Below, piece by piece: positions 8,738 through 17,394 of a stretch of DNA of 62,898 nucleotides (the stretch's first letter is position 1; every line of letters begins with the position of its first letter). The translations under genes were made by a program, and so were the position numbers. The stretch is from Photobacterium phosphoreum (GTDB taxonomy: Bacteria; Pseudomonadota; Gammaproteobacteria; Enterobacterales; Vibrionaceae). The notes beneath the pieces were generated by a model, which searched no databases, had not been told where the DNA came from, and saw only the letters and a list, made by a program, of their open reading frames with translations. Where the stretch lies: contig NZ_MSCQ01000001.1 of the NCBI RefSeq assembly GCF_002954725.1, positions 1,674,277 to 1,737,174 of the forward strand, read 5' to 3'.

Positions 8738-10357
8738 TTACTTACCGAGTTTAGCGTTAATTTGCGCTTTAAAGCCTGCAGCTTGTGCGCCGTAGATAGC
8801 TTGAATACCTGTGCTACCAATCTTCACTAAGCCTTTCGCGCCTAAATGCTGAGTCCAATATTGATTATCTTTTACTAAATCACCATCTTTCACAGTGATA
8901 CGTAAACGGGTAATACAGGCATCAACATCAACGATATTATCTTTACCGCCTAATGCTTCAATCATCTCATCAGCTTGAGCGTCATTTGCGCCACCAGCAG
9001 CTTTTGATGCGTGGTAATCTTTCTTACGCACAACGGCAACTGCACTACCCTTACGGCCCGGAGTTTTAACGTCAAACTTCAGAATGAACCAACGGAACAA
9101 GAAGAAGTATACTGGACCATAGATTAGACCAAGTAGTGGAATGTAGTACCAATGGTTCTCAGTACCCGTTAGACCTGGCAACATACCAAACAAGGCGAAG
9201 TCAATGAAACCACCACTGAATGTCATACCCACTTTAACCTGTAGCAAGTCCATGATCATAAATGATAGGCCAGCTAGAGGAACGTGAATGAAGTAGTAAA
9301 GCGGTGCAGATAAGAATAGGAACGTAAATTCAATTGGTTCAGTAATACCTGTTAGGAACGCTGTAAGCGCAACAGAGAATAATAAACCACCTACCGCTGT
9401 CTTGTTTTCTTTATCAGCAACAGTGTACATCGCGTAAGCTGCAGCAGGTAAACCGAACATCATGAATGGGAATTTACCTGTCATGAAGTTAGTTGAAGAG
9501 AACTGTGAATAATCACCGTTAGCTAAAGAGCCAAAGAAGATATTTTGCGTACCCTTAAACACATGACCTGCGATTTCAGCAGTACCACCAATTTCTGTCT
9601 GCCATAATGGAAGATAGAACACATGGTGTAGACCAACAGGAATCAATGCACGCTCGATAATACCGAAAATGAACGATGCAATGTAACCATGACCAGAAGC
9701 TGTCATTTCACCTAGCGTTGCACCGATAGAACCGAATGCAGCACCGATGTATGGCCATACGAATACTAATGCAATACCGTAGAACAATGCCGAGAATGCA
9801 CTGATGATCGGTACGAAACGTGCGCCACCAAAGAAGCCAAGGAATTCAGGTAACTTAATGTCATGGTATTTGTTATGAAGAATAACAGTAAGACCACCAG
9901 CAATAAGACCACCAAATACACCCATACTCAGTGTATTTTGAATACCTAATACATCAGCAAGTACACCTGCGTAATGATTGCCCATTAACACTACTGTGTT
10001 GTTGGTGGTATCAACCATACCCGCAACCGTCAGTGTTTTTGCAATCGCAACGTTCATTACTAAGTATGCAATCGTTGCAGCCAGTGCAGCAGCACCTTTT
10101 TCTGCACGCGCAAAACCGATAGCAATAGCAAGTGCGAACATTAATGGTAAGTTTGCGAAGACGATACCGCCAGCTGCGGTCATAACCTGTAGGAAACTAT
10201 TTAAAAGTGTTCCGTCTTGCAAAATACCAATTTGGTACGCATCAATCATACTTTGGTTAGTAAAACTACCACCCAGCCCTAGCATAATACCAGCAGCAGG
10301 TAGCAAGGCTATCGGTAGCATTACCGCTTGAGATAACTTACTGAAAAAGGCTTTCAT
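8738..10357 (-). CDS. PTS glucose-family EIICB permease
   Basis: Phosphotransferase-system sugar permease of 539 residues: IIC membrane domain at about 1-425 (MLPIALLPAAGIMLGLGGS, GFFGGARFVPIISAFSALF, LTGITEPIEFTFLFL) and cytoplasmic IIB domain at about 455-539 with phospho-acceptor Cys481 in DACITRLRI. Domain order and the TEPIEF motif place it in the glucose/N-acetylglucosamine/MalX family; the substrate cannot be read with certainty. There is no IIA domain, so it must use a IIA encoded elsewhere, probably Crr. It is preceded by a small ORF overlapping at ATGA and followed by an RDD gene. AAGGAG precedes the ATG. Confidence 0.92.
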   Translation of the reverse strand: MKAFFSKLSQAVMLPIALLPAAGIMLGLGGSFTNQSMIDAYQIGILQDGTLLNSFLQVMTAAGGIVFANLPLMFALAIAIGFARAEKGAAALAATIAYLVMNVAIAKTLTVAGMVDTTNNTVVLMGNHYAGVLADVLGIQNTLSMGVFGGLIAGGLTVILHNKYHDIKLPEFLGFFGGARFVPIISAFSALFYGIALVFVWPYIGAAFGSIGATLGEMTASGHGYIASFIFGIIERALIPVGLHHVFYLPLWQTEIGGTAEIAGHVFKGTQNIFFGSLANGDYSQFSSTNFMTGKFPFMMFGLPAAAYAMYTVADKENKTAVGGLLFSVALTAFLTGITEPIEFTFLFLSAPLYYFIHVPLAGLSFMIMDLLQVKVGMTFSGGFIDFALFGMLPGLTGTENHWYYIPLLGLIYGPVYFFLFRWFILKFDVKTPGRKGSAVAVVRKKDYHASKAAGGANDAQADEMIEALGGKDNIVDVDACITRLRITVKDGDLVKDNQYWTQHLGAKGLVKIGSTGIQAIYGAQAAGFKAQINAKLGK

Positions 10358-10524
10358 GACCTTCTCTCCTTGAGATGAACTCTAAACTTGTCGATGAAAT
10401 AAATATAAGACGCTAATGACATCTCTTTTTCTAAATCATTTTCAAAAACAAATAAGCATTTGGTGAACACTTTCGCAGTTAGAGGCCAGCTCCAATTACC
10501 AATGGTAATTGCGTTAGTGAACAT
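10354..10524 (-). CDS. 56-residue small ORF overlapping the EIICB start
   Basis: Open frame of 57 codons including the stop, beginning MFTNAITIGNWSWPLTAKVF and ending RVHLKERRS. An AGGAG sits 6 nt before its ATG. Its TGA overlaps the ATG of the PTS EIICB gene as ATGA, the classic arrangement for translational coupling; the EIICB Shine-Dalgarno (AAGGAG) lies inside its last codons. The product has a hydrophobic stretch (KCLFVF) and a basic tail but no domain I recognise, and it does not resemble SgrT. It may be a real small protein or a leader that sets EIICB translation; conservation is untested. Confidence 0.45.
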   Translation of the reverse strand: MFTNAITIGNWSWPLTAKVFTKCLFVFENDLEKEMSLASYIYFIDKFRVHLKERRS

Positions 10525-11127
10525 TGTTTGCTCCTGAGTATATTAATCAGAAATAAGACTAAGCATTAGCGACATACCCCCGTAGTCATTTGCTAACACT
10601 TCTTTTATATCTATTTCAGGCACTAGTATAAAAATGCGTTGAATAATATAACTTGATGACAGTCAAAGTTACAAATAAGTAATTAATTATAGTTCTAAAT
10701 TATAATCCAGATCACAATGAAACAAATGTATTCAACGTTAAAGAAATAAGTGTAAGTAATTGATTATAAATAACAAAGTAACTAAAAATCCGCCATTTAA
10801 AACAATTAATTTAATCTCTAATAAGTAACCTTTGTAACCTATGTAACATGAATAATAAGTAATAGTTGTTAATGTTTTGTAATAAGCATCTATTATTTAC
10901 TTTCTAAATAAGAATTAAAATAGAACCACTCAACTAATTTATAAATTAAATATGCTGATTTGGTTTTAAATTAAACAATAATAATCACCACAGCTATAAC
11001 TCGATGACGATAAAAATAATATCACCGCTAATTCATTCTCAAAAAAATTGACCGCCATAATTAATCTCATCGGTATGATCACCTCAAAGCAGCCCCCCAA
11101 AAATCAAATACTCTCTATTTTAGGCAC
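10525..11127 (-). promoter_or_regulatory. AT-rich region upstream of the EIICB unit
   Basis: About 600 bp without a convincing gene. It holds the promoter region of the small ORF-EIICB-RDD unit. On the minus strand a CRP-like half site TTGTGATCTGG (about 10707-10717) is followed downstream by TTTGACT, a possible -35 element, but neither a full CRP palindrome nor a good -10 could be fixed. Several TTTGTAAC-like words recur at 10820-10880. Confidence 0.3.
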
Positions 11128-11157
11128 AAAAAAATCCCGCGATTTTCATCACGGGAT
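11128..11157 (-). terminator. Terminator after the EIIBC gene
   Basis: AATCCCG / CGGGATT arms around a GATGAAAATC-type loop, with seven T following on the minus strand, about 30 bp after the EIIBC stop. It separates the two PTS transcription units. Confidence 0.88.
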
Positions 11158-11186
11158 TGTTTATCGATCAGCGAATAAAATTAATC

Positions 11187-12701
11187 TTATTCTTTATGAG
11201 CGGCTTTTTCTTCTGCTGTACGATAATCAAAGATGAAAATCAATACCATTGGCACAACGAAAGCAACAGCGATTGATACTGCGTAAACCCACATTGGATG
11301 GAACACTGGAATCGTTAATAGTGACGTAAATGCAAACGCTTGAGTTTTAACACTGCCGTACATAGAACCAAGAATCGCAAGTGTTACACCACCGGCTAAA
11401 CAACCAGGAAGTAAACGTGAGTACACTTTCTTAAAGCGTAAGTGAATACCGTATAGTGATGGCTCAGAAATACCACCAAATAAACCCGCAGCTAAAGCAC
11501 CAGAAGCGGTTTGACGCATCGTGGCATCTTTCTCACGCAGTGAAATAAGTAGTACACCTGCCGTCGCACCGAAACAAGCAAAGTTCCACACACCCATCGG
11601 ACCTTGAATGAAGTCATAACCTAATGTTTGAATATTCATTAACATTAGTGCGTTTAGTGGCCAGTGTAGACCCAATGGAACAAGGAATGGGTACAGTAGT
11701 GGGATTAGAATCGCGAATACAAACGGTGCATGGGTATTTAGCCAAGCTAAACCAAGACCTAAATAAGTACCAATCCATACCCCTAGAGGACCAATCAAGA
11801 ACGCGGTTAGCGGAATCATGATGATCAAAGAAAGGAATGGTACAAATACCATGTGTAGGTTATCTGGAATGATTTTCTTTAAGAAACGATATACCAGCGC
11901 TAATACAGCAACCATGATCAACGGCACGAACACGTTACCAGAGTAATCATTAAGCTGCATTGGTAAACCAAACACGTGTGCAACGTGAGAGACAGTACCT
12001 AAGGTTGCATCTTTAATAGATGTTGTTGACGCTAATGAAGTTAGCTTTTGGAAATCAGGCGTCATTAATGCGCCCATGATTGCAGCACCTAACCAAGGGT
12101 CAACCTTAAGTTTTTTAGCGGCGTTATAAGCAACCATAATTGGCAAGAAGTAGAATACTGAATGCCACATTGAGTCGACAAAAATCCACCCAGCAGACTT
12201 CTCGCCTCTAAAATCAACAATGTGTAAGGCATCCAATACGGCACATAATGCAATAATTAATGATGCGCCAAGTAAAATACCTAAAATGGGACGGAACGAA
12301 TCTGAAAGGTATTCAAAGAAACCATCAACCCAAGCAACTTTGCCACGAACGCCACCAGAGCGCAGTGAAGCTTTTACATCATCATTTGATGCGCTCTCTG
12401 CTTTGGTTTCATTATTGCTTGGCGTAGCTGCACCGCTACTTGCTTGGTTTTCTATTAACTGTTGCAATGCGCTGTTCATCGTTGCGACACCACCACCAAC
12501 AACAATTTGGTAGCGCTCGCCACTTTGAGGAACACACCCCATCACTTCAGGAATAGCATCTAATGCGGCTTTATCTACAATTGAGTTATCGTTTAATTCA
12601 AAACGTAAACGCGTTGCACAGCACGTCAGAAACTTAATGTTAGCAGCACCACCAACCCCTTCAAGGATCTTCGCTGCTGAAGATTGAATATCTTTCGACA
12701 T
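11187..12701 (-). CDS. PTS beta-glucoside/sucrose-family EIIBC permease
   Basis: PTS permease of 504 residues with an N-terminal IIB domain (about 1-90; phospho-acceptor Cys28 in CCATRLRF) and a C-terminal IIC membrane domain (about 125-495; YPFLVPLGLHWPLNALMLMN, GGISEPSLYGIHL). The IIB-IIC order and the GLHW and SEPSLYG motifs place it in the Glc superfamily branch containing beta-glucoside, sucrose and trehalose permeases. There is no IIA domain, unlike BglF; family members of this type borrow Crr. No hydrolase or regulator adjoins it, so the sugar is unknown. It is monocistronic with its own terminator. Confidence 0.92.
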   Translation of the reverse strand: MSKDIQSSAAKILEGVGGAANIKFLTCCATRLRFELNDNSIVDKAALDAIPEVMGCVPQSGERYQIVVGGGVATMNSALQQLIENQASSGAATPSNNETKAESASNDDVKASLRSGGVRGKVAWVDGFFEYLSDSFRPILGILLGASLIIALCAVLDALHIVDFRGEKSAGWIFVDSMWHSVFYFLPIMVAYNAAKKLKVDPWLGAAIMGALMTPDFQKLTSLASTTSIKDATLGTVSHVAHVFGLPMQLNDYSGNVFVPLIMVAVLALVYRFLKKIIPDNLHMVFVPFLSLIIMIPLTAFLIGPLGVWIGTYLGLGLAWLNTHAPFVFAILIPLLYPFLVPLGLHWPLNALMLMNIQTLGYDFIQGPMGVWNFACFGATAGVLLISLREKDATMRQTASGALAAGLFGGISEPSLYGIHLRFKKVYSRLLPGCLAGGVTLAILGSMYGSVKTQAFAFTSLLTIPVFHPMWVYAVSIAVAFVVPMVLIFIFDYRTAEEKAAHKE

Positions 12702-12727
12702 GATTTTTACCCTTTATATCCAAAACA

Positions 12728-12760
12728 ATACCAGTGAATGTAGTATTTTTTCACTGGTAT
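12728..12760 (-). promoter_or_regulatory. Inverted repeat in the EIIBC leader
   Basis: Perfect 11-bp arms (ATACCAGTGAA and TTCACTGGTAT) around an 11-nt spacer, 27-59 bp upstream of the EIIBC start. On the minus strand it is followed by TGTTTT, too weak a tract for a confident terminator. It could be an operator or a leader hairpin controlling the permease; it does not match the BglG antiterminator target as I know it. Confidence 0.45.
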
Positions 12761-13249
12761 ATACGTAATAAGCCATTAATTTAATTGGTATAATTTGGGG
12801 TTTATATAAAGTGTTCGTCTACATTAATAAATTTAATTTTAGCTCATTATAATAAAAAATTGATTAAAGCATTCTGCACAGGCATATCCCCATCTCTAAT
12901 ATGCTCGTTTTTGACCGATTTTTCCAGAATATACTTAAATAACATGCAAAATATAAAACATTGATCACATAGATCAACATGCGAGCCGTAAATTACTGAT
13001 AATAAAACCAAAAAAAAGTAAATCTAATAAAACTTTAATTACAAAAAATAAACATAACAAACACATTTCAACTTAGGTAATGTAACCTATCGTACAATTT
13101 AAATTACAACGTCCTTTTCAAGGTAGCTAAAAGAAGCACCATTATTTTCTTATTAATTGGAAGCTATTCAGTATTGCTAATATGACGATCAGAAATGATT
13201 AAAAAACAGCCGTGATAATTAACAACAGCATTAAAATAATGAAAACTCC
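12761..13249. other. AT-rich non-coding stretch between EIIBC and the repeat array
   Basis: About 490 bp with no convincing gene. The one clear structure is a palindrome at 12961-12977, TTGATC-ACATA-GATCAA, about 260 bp upstream of the EIIBC start. Its spacing fits neither the FNR (N4) nor the CRP (N6) site; it may be an operator for an unidentified regulator. Confidence 0.3.
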
Positions 13250-13260
13250 AACCCCTCCGT

Positions 13261-14355
13261 CATTCCCTACAGTGAATGCCCGCGAGGGCGATAGGGAATC
13301 TAATCACCGCGCGTCGTAGGGTTATTGTGGCTATAATTAATTCCGACAGTATGATTATGAATTTCGAGACTAAACCCCTCAAAAATCGTCTTCTTTAATT
13401 TTGCTCTTCCTTATACCTTGTTTCTTTATATCCACTGGCGTCTTTAAGGCTCAATCACGCGGTGAGTAGATCACGGATAGCTTCGTGCCTCAACTTCCGA
13501 GATGACGGATAATAGGCTGAGTGAACACCAAGCTTTACGATCGCAATTATCAATAATGAATGCCAAGCCCAAATCCCCCGTCATTCCCTACAGTGAATGC
13601 CCGCGAGGGCGATAGGGAATCTAATCACCGCGCGTCGTAGAGTTATTGTGGCTATAATTAATTCCGACAGTATTATTATGAATTTCGAGACTAAACCCCT
13701 CAAAAATCGTCTTCTTTAATTTTGCTCTTCCTCATACCTTGTTTACCTCGATCCTGCTTTATCCACTGGCGTCTTTAAGGCTCAATCACGCGGTGAGTAG
13801 ATCACGGATAGCTTCGTACCTCAACTTCCGAGATGTGAATAATAGGCTGAGTGAACACCAAGCTTTACGACCATTGTTTCAGACATTGAATGTCCAACCC
13901 CCCTTCCATCATTTCCGAAACTGAATACCCAAATCCCCCGTCATTCCCTACAGTGAATGCCCGCGAGGGCGATAGGGAATCTAATCACCGCGCGTCGTAG
14001 GGTTATTGTGGCTATAATTAATTCCGACAGTATGATTATGAATTTCGAAACTAAACCCTCAAAAATCGTCTTCTTTAATTTTGCTCTTCCTTATACCTTG
14101 TTTACCTCGATCCTGCTTTATATCCACTGGCATCTTTAAGGCTCAATCACGCGGTGAGTAGATCACGGATAGCTTCGTGCCTCAACTTCCGAGATGACGG
14201 ATAATAGGCTGAGTGAACACCAAGCTTTACGATCGCAATTATCAATAATGAATGCCAAGCCCAACCCCCCGTCATTCCCTACAGTGAATGCCCGCGAGGG
14301 CGATAGGGAATCTATTATCCGCGCGTTGTAGAGTTATTGTGGTTGTATTATTAGA
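13261..14355. repeat. Tandem array of about 330-bp repeats (three units plus a fragment)
   Basis: Three nearly identical units begin at 13261, 13582 and 13942 (spacings 321, 360 and 331 bp), with a truncated fourth from 14273. Each opens with a 40-nt nested palindrome: outer arms ATTCCCTA / TAGGGAAT around the inner hairpin GCCC-GCGA-GGGC. A unique-looking middle of about 170 bp follows, then a second conserved block, GGCTCAATCACGCGGTGAGT through GATCACGGATAG. Units differ by small indels: a 12-bp insertion after CTTGTTT in units 2 and 3, and about 55 extra bp at the end of unit 2. The ATTCCC...GGGAAT core resembles dispersed palindromes such as Neisseria dRS3. Short ORFs inside look fortuitous. 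Confidence 0.9.
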
Positions 14356-14495
14356 TTTTAGGCTTTTTTAGATTCCTCCCCTATTGGTTCAATTTAAGTC
14401 AGTTCCTTTGAATGGTTCAATAGTAGTGGTTTCTTAAATGCAGCAATGCGGGGTGAAAGGTTGAAGTGAACTGGTTTCGTTGGGGTATACCCATA

Positions 14496-14515
14496 AATCA
14501 CTCAAATGAGTGATT
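14496..14515. other. Perfect 8-bp inverted repeat
   Basis: AATCACTC-AAAT-GAGTGATT, between the repeat array and the orphan gene, about 95 bp before that gene's start. It is followed by A rather than T on the plus strand, so it does not read as a terminator for plus-strand transcripts. Confidence 0.4.
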
Positions 14516-14608
14516 AAAAAGCAGGTTGTTTATATTTCTACTTCTTGTTTGGAGTTTTACGATAAGCTCGGATAACATACTGTTAATACAAAATATCATT
14601 GGAATTTT

Positions 14609-15364
14609 ATGTTTACAAAAGAAGAAATTAAAGAATTTATAATTAAGTATGGGAAAAAATGGCTGTTTCCAGATTTCTATAACAAAGTAACTTGGTATGT
14701 GATTACTTTAGGCGCAGGAATAATACTTACACCTACTCCGTTTAAACTAGTTGTTTATAACTGGATCATTGAGTCTTTTAATCTCAATTTAGGTAATACT
14801 ATCACGCTGTCCGAGATGGGCTCTAGTAATACTGATTACTGGCTTGGCTTTGGGCTAATAATTTCAGCCTTATTGCATAATGTATTCTCAAAGTGGATTC
14901 TTCATCAAAATGATATTCAACAGAGAGCTTCCGTAGATACAATAAGTACAGTAGATAAATCGTTATTCAAAGAATTTTTAGAAGTTTTTCCATCTGGGTC
15001 AAGATCATCTGAATTATTACACACACATGATTTCGAGCATTCCTTTAGCCTAAAATCCTTGGACGAGATAGATAAATTTGTTAACGAATGGAATTGTCCT
15101 GAAAAAAGCTTTATAGATCCAAAACTAGAAACTATACGTAAAGAGTTATGGGTAAAATGTAATGAATTCAGTAGGCTTATAGCTGAGAAATCATCTCCTA
15201 CGTGTGGAGGTCTACAAAGTGTCGTTCCAGACCAACATCGAAATGACTGGGATAGACCTAAGTGGATAAATGATGATATTAAGCTTGTTAATAATATGGC
15301 ATCGGAAGTATTCACCTTACATCAAACTTTTATCAAGTCTATGCGAGAGGTATTAAAGTGCTAA
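14609..15364 (+). CDS. Orphan membrane protein of unknown function
   Basis: A 251-residue protein I do not recognise. The N-terminal third has two likely membrane helices (VTWYVITLGAGIILTPTPF, about 27-45, and YWLGFGLIISALLHNVF, about 76-92). The rest is a soluble, charged domain of about 150 residues (WNCPEKSFIDPKLETIRKEL, WDRPKWINDDIKLVNNMASE) with no motif I can name. Codon use is AT-rich and irregular beside its neighbours, and it sits alone just after the repeat array, which suggests accessory or acquired DNA. No clear ribosome-binding site precedes the ATG. Confidence 0.7.
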   Translation: MFTKEEIKEFIIKYGKKWLFPDFYNKVTWYVITLGAGIILTPTPFKLVVYNWIIESFNLNLGNTITLSEMGSSNTDYWLGFGLIISALLHNVFSKWILHQNDIQQRASVDTISTVDKSLFKEFLEVFPSGSRSSELLHTHDFEHSFSLKSLDEIDKFVNEWNCPEKSFIDPKLETIRKELWVKCNEFSRLIAEKSSPTCGGLQSVVPDQHRNDWDRPKWINDDIKLVNNMASEVFTLHQTFIKSMREVLKC

Positions 15365-15532
15365 TAAGCACATCGATTAACAAGCAATTCTGCCATAATA
15401 AACTCCACCAATATCAGACTATACCGATACAATTAGCCATCAACTTTACATAACATCTGTTATATGTCCTACAGGGAATTGTATGTGCCACAACCATTTA
15501 GAAATATCACATCACCACCAGCCCCTTTCCAC

Positions 15533-15560
15533 AAAAAAAAAGAGAAGCCAAAGCTTCTCT
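15533..15560 (-). terminator. Terminator after tatD-family gene
   Basis: Eight-bp stem AGAGAAGC / GCTTCTCT with a 4-nt loop, followed by nine T on the minus strand. It ends the long fatty-acid/tmk/holB transcript. Confidence 0.9.
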
Positions 15561-15584
15561 TTAATGTCATACCAACAATAGCCT

Positions 15585-16361
15585 TTACTGTTTAGCTAAT
15601 GAAAACAGCGTAAAGAAGTTTTTGGTGGTAGCTTGCTCAACTTCCTCAACAGATACGCCTTTTAATAACGCAATATATTGCGCCACTTCACGGGTATAAG
15701 CAGGTTGGTTTTGCTTACCACGGTATGGAATTGGGGCTAAGAAGGGTGAATCAGTTTCGACCAATAACCGATCTAGCGGTAACTTACTGACCACATTCTT
15801 CAAATCGCTAGCAGTATTGAACGTTACGATGCCTGAGATTGAGATATAAAAGCCTAGCTCAATCGCTGCTAGTGCCATATCCAAATCTTCAGTGAAGCAG
15901 TGCAATACACCACCACACTTCTCTGCGCCTTCTTCACGCAAAATACGCATCGTATCTTCACGCGCCATACGAGTATGGATAATTAACGGCTTATTTAATT
16001 CAACCGCCACACGCGCTTGCTCACGGAACAGTTTTTGCTGTAATTCTGCCGTCTCTGGCTGATAGTGGTAATCAAGACCTGTTTCACCAATCGCGACCAC
16101 TTTTTCATGGCGAGCATAGGCTTTAAACTGCTCAGAGTCATAACCAGACTCAACATCTAATGGGTGAATACCACATGATGCAAACACGTTATCGTAAGGT
16201 GCGATCATTTCCATCATTTTAGGAAAAGCCGCTAATGTTACCCCTACAGATAGAAAATATTCAACGCCACGTTCCTTGGCTTTATTTAATACATCATCAA
16301 TCCCTGTATGAAGTTTGTCATAATCAAGTTTATCAAGATGACAATGTGAATCGACTAACAC
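15585..16361 (-). CDS. ycfH: TatD-family metal-dependent hydrolase YcfH
   Basis: Metal-dependent hydrolase of 258 residues from the TatD family (TIM barrel). Metal ligands are visible: His6 and His8 (DSHCHLD), Glu93 (IGETGLDYHY), His129 (IIHTR), His154 (LHCFTED) and Asp204 (ETDSPFLAP). Relatives show DNase or D-aminoacyl-tRNA deacylase-type activities; the exact substrate of YcfH is not settled. The gene starts at GTG with GAGGAAA upstream and lies about 70 bp after holB, the same order as in E. coli. Confidence 0.92.
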   Translation of the reverse strand: MLVDSHCHLDKLDYDKLHTGIDDVLNKAKERGVEYFLSVGVTLAAFPKMMEMIAPYDNVFASCGIHPLDVESGYDSEQFKAYARHEKVVAIGETGLDYHYQPETAELQQKLFREQARVAVELNKPLIIHTRMAREDTMRILREEGAEKCGGVLHCFTEDLDMALAAIELGFYISISGIVTFNTASDLKNVVSKLPLDRLLVETDSPFLAPIPYRGKQNQPAYTREVAQYIALLKGVSVEEVEQATTKNFFTLFSLAKQ

Positions 16362-16429
16362 AGGCTTTCCTCTTGTTTATTCTAACGCTTCATTTTATAA
16401 CAGTAACAGTCAGTGGTAACGAACAACGG

Positions 16430-17392
16430 TTACTTACTCATAAATCCCGTTAACCATTCAACCACTAACAACTCAATATTTAGCCCTGTATGTTTGGCTA
16501 ATTGACGATGCAAATCATTAATCTTACGTACTTGTTCTAATAGCAATGCCGTTGGTATGGTGGTTGCGATAGCTTCTACCGCTGGCAATGATTCTTGGTG
16601 AACAAGATATTGCGTTACCCCTTGTTGCCATTTTAAACAATCAACTAAGAAATAACTTAATAATTGCAATGTCACGATACCATCAGCACTGCACATTGCC
16701 GCGACATCATAAATACCAAGATGAGGCGGCTGTACAAACTCTGTAAACGCTTTGACCAAATGACCGTAACGAATATTTAAGCCACTTTCAATAAATGCCA
16801 AAGTGGCTAATGGTGCGCCGTTATTAAGTCGAACATTCTCTAATAAAATCGATTGCTGTAACTGACTTTCAACCCAACTTTTCACACTGAGTTCATTCGG
16901 TGGGTTTAAACGCCATTTATTACATCGACTCACGACGGTTGGCAATAAGCGATCAAGGCTTTGTGCGGTTAAGATAAATTGACAGCCTGCTGGCGGCTCT
17001 TCCAATGTTTTTAAGATCGCATTCGCACCAGCTTCACCCAATGCATCAGCGTGTTCAATTAAAATCACTCGCTGTCCATTTAGGTGCGAGGTTTCAGTCG
17101 CCCAACGGTTACATTGTCGCACCGCATCAACACCAATTTGCTTACCTTCTTGTTCTGGCTTAATAACATGAAAGTCAGGGTGGTTTTCAGCATCAAACAG
17201 TTTACAGCTATGGCAAACACCGCAAGGCTCAGTCTGTGAATTTTGACAGAGTACGGTTTTGGATAATTGTCGTGCTAACACACCACGTCCACTGCCCTTT
17301 GCTGCTAATAACAAAATAGCATGGTGTAAACGTCGTTGCTCAAGCAACTGCTGCCAGTTGTGCCACAAGGTTTGTTGCCATGGATATATCAT
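16430..17392 (-). CDS. holB: DNA polymerase III subunit delta'
   Basis: Clamp-loader subunit delta' of the DNA polymerase III holoenzyme, about 320 residues. N-terminal AAA+ fold with modified P-loop (GSGRGVLARQL), the zinc-binding cysteine cluster in CQNSQTEPCGVCHSCKLF, the ALGEAGANAILKTLEEPP stretch and the SRC motif (VVSRCNKW). Delta' lacks ATPase activity, consistent with the altered P-loop. I place the start at the ATG at 17392 (MIYPWQQTLW), 2 bp after the tmk stop; the in-frame extension upstream is inside tmk. It is translated as part of the tmk operon. Confidence 0.95.
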   Translation of the reverse strand: MIYPWQQTLWHNWQQLLEQRRLHHAILLLAAKGSGRGVLARQLSKTVLCQNSQTEPCGVCHSCKLFDAENHPDFHVIKPEQEGKQIGVDAVRQCNRWATETSHLNGQRVILIEHADALGEAGANAILKTLEEPPAGCQFILTAQSLDRLLPTVVSRCNKWRLNPPNELSVKSWVESQLQQSILLENVRLNNGAPLATLAFIESGLNIRYGHLVKAFTEFVQPPHLGIYDVAAMCSADGIVTLQLLSYFLVDCLKWQQGVTQYLVHQESLPAVEAIATTIPTALLLEQVRKINDLHRQLAKHTGLNIELLVVEWLTGFMSK

Positions 17393-17394
17393 TA

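Noticed and set aside
10354..10524. SgrT-like small protein at the PTS permease
   Set aside because: The small ORF shares no recognisable sequence with SgrT; only the location near a glucose-type permease is similar.
12961..12977. TTGATC-N5-GATCAA considered as a CRP or FNR site
   Set aside because: The spacing between half-sites differs from both the CRP (N6 between TGTGA and TCACA) and FNR (N4) consensus.
13739..14139. Open frames of about 60 codons inside the repeat units
   Set aside because: They are not kept across all units, lack ribosome-binding sites and cross the indels between units.
13261..14355. The repeat array considered as a CRISPR array or integron cassette array
   Set aside because: Units are about 330 bp and nearly identical throughout, with no short repeat alternating with unique spacers, no cas or integrase gene, and no attC-like sites with varied cargo.
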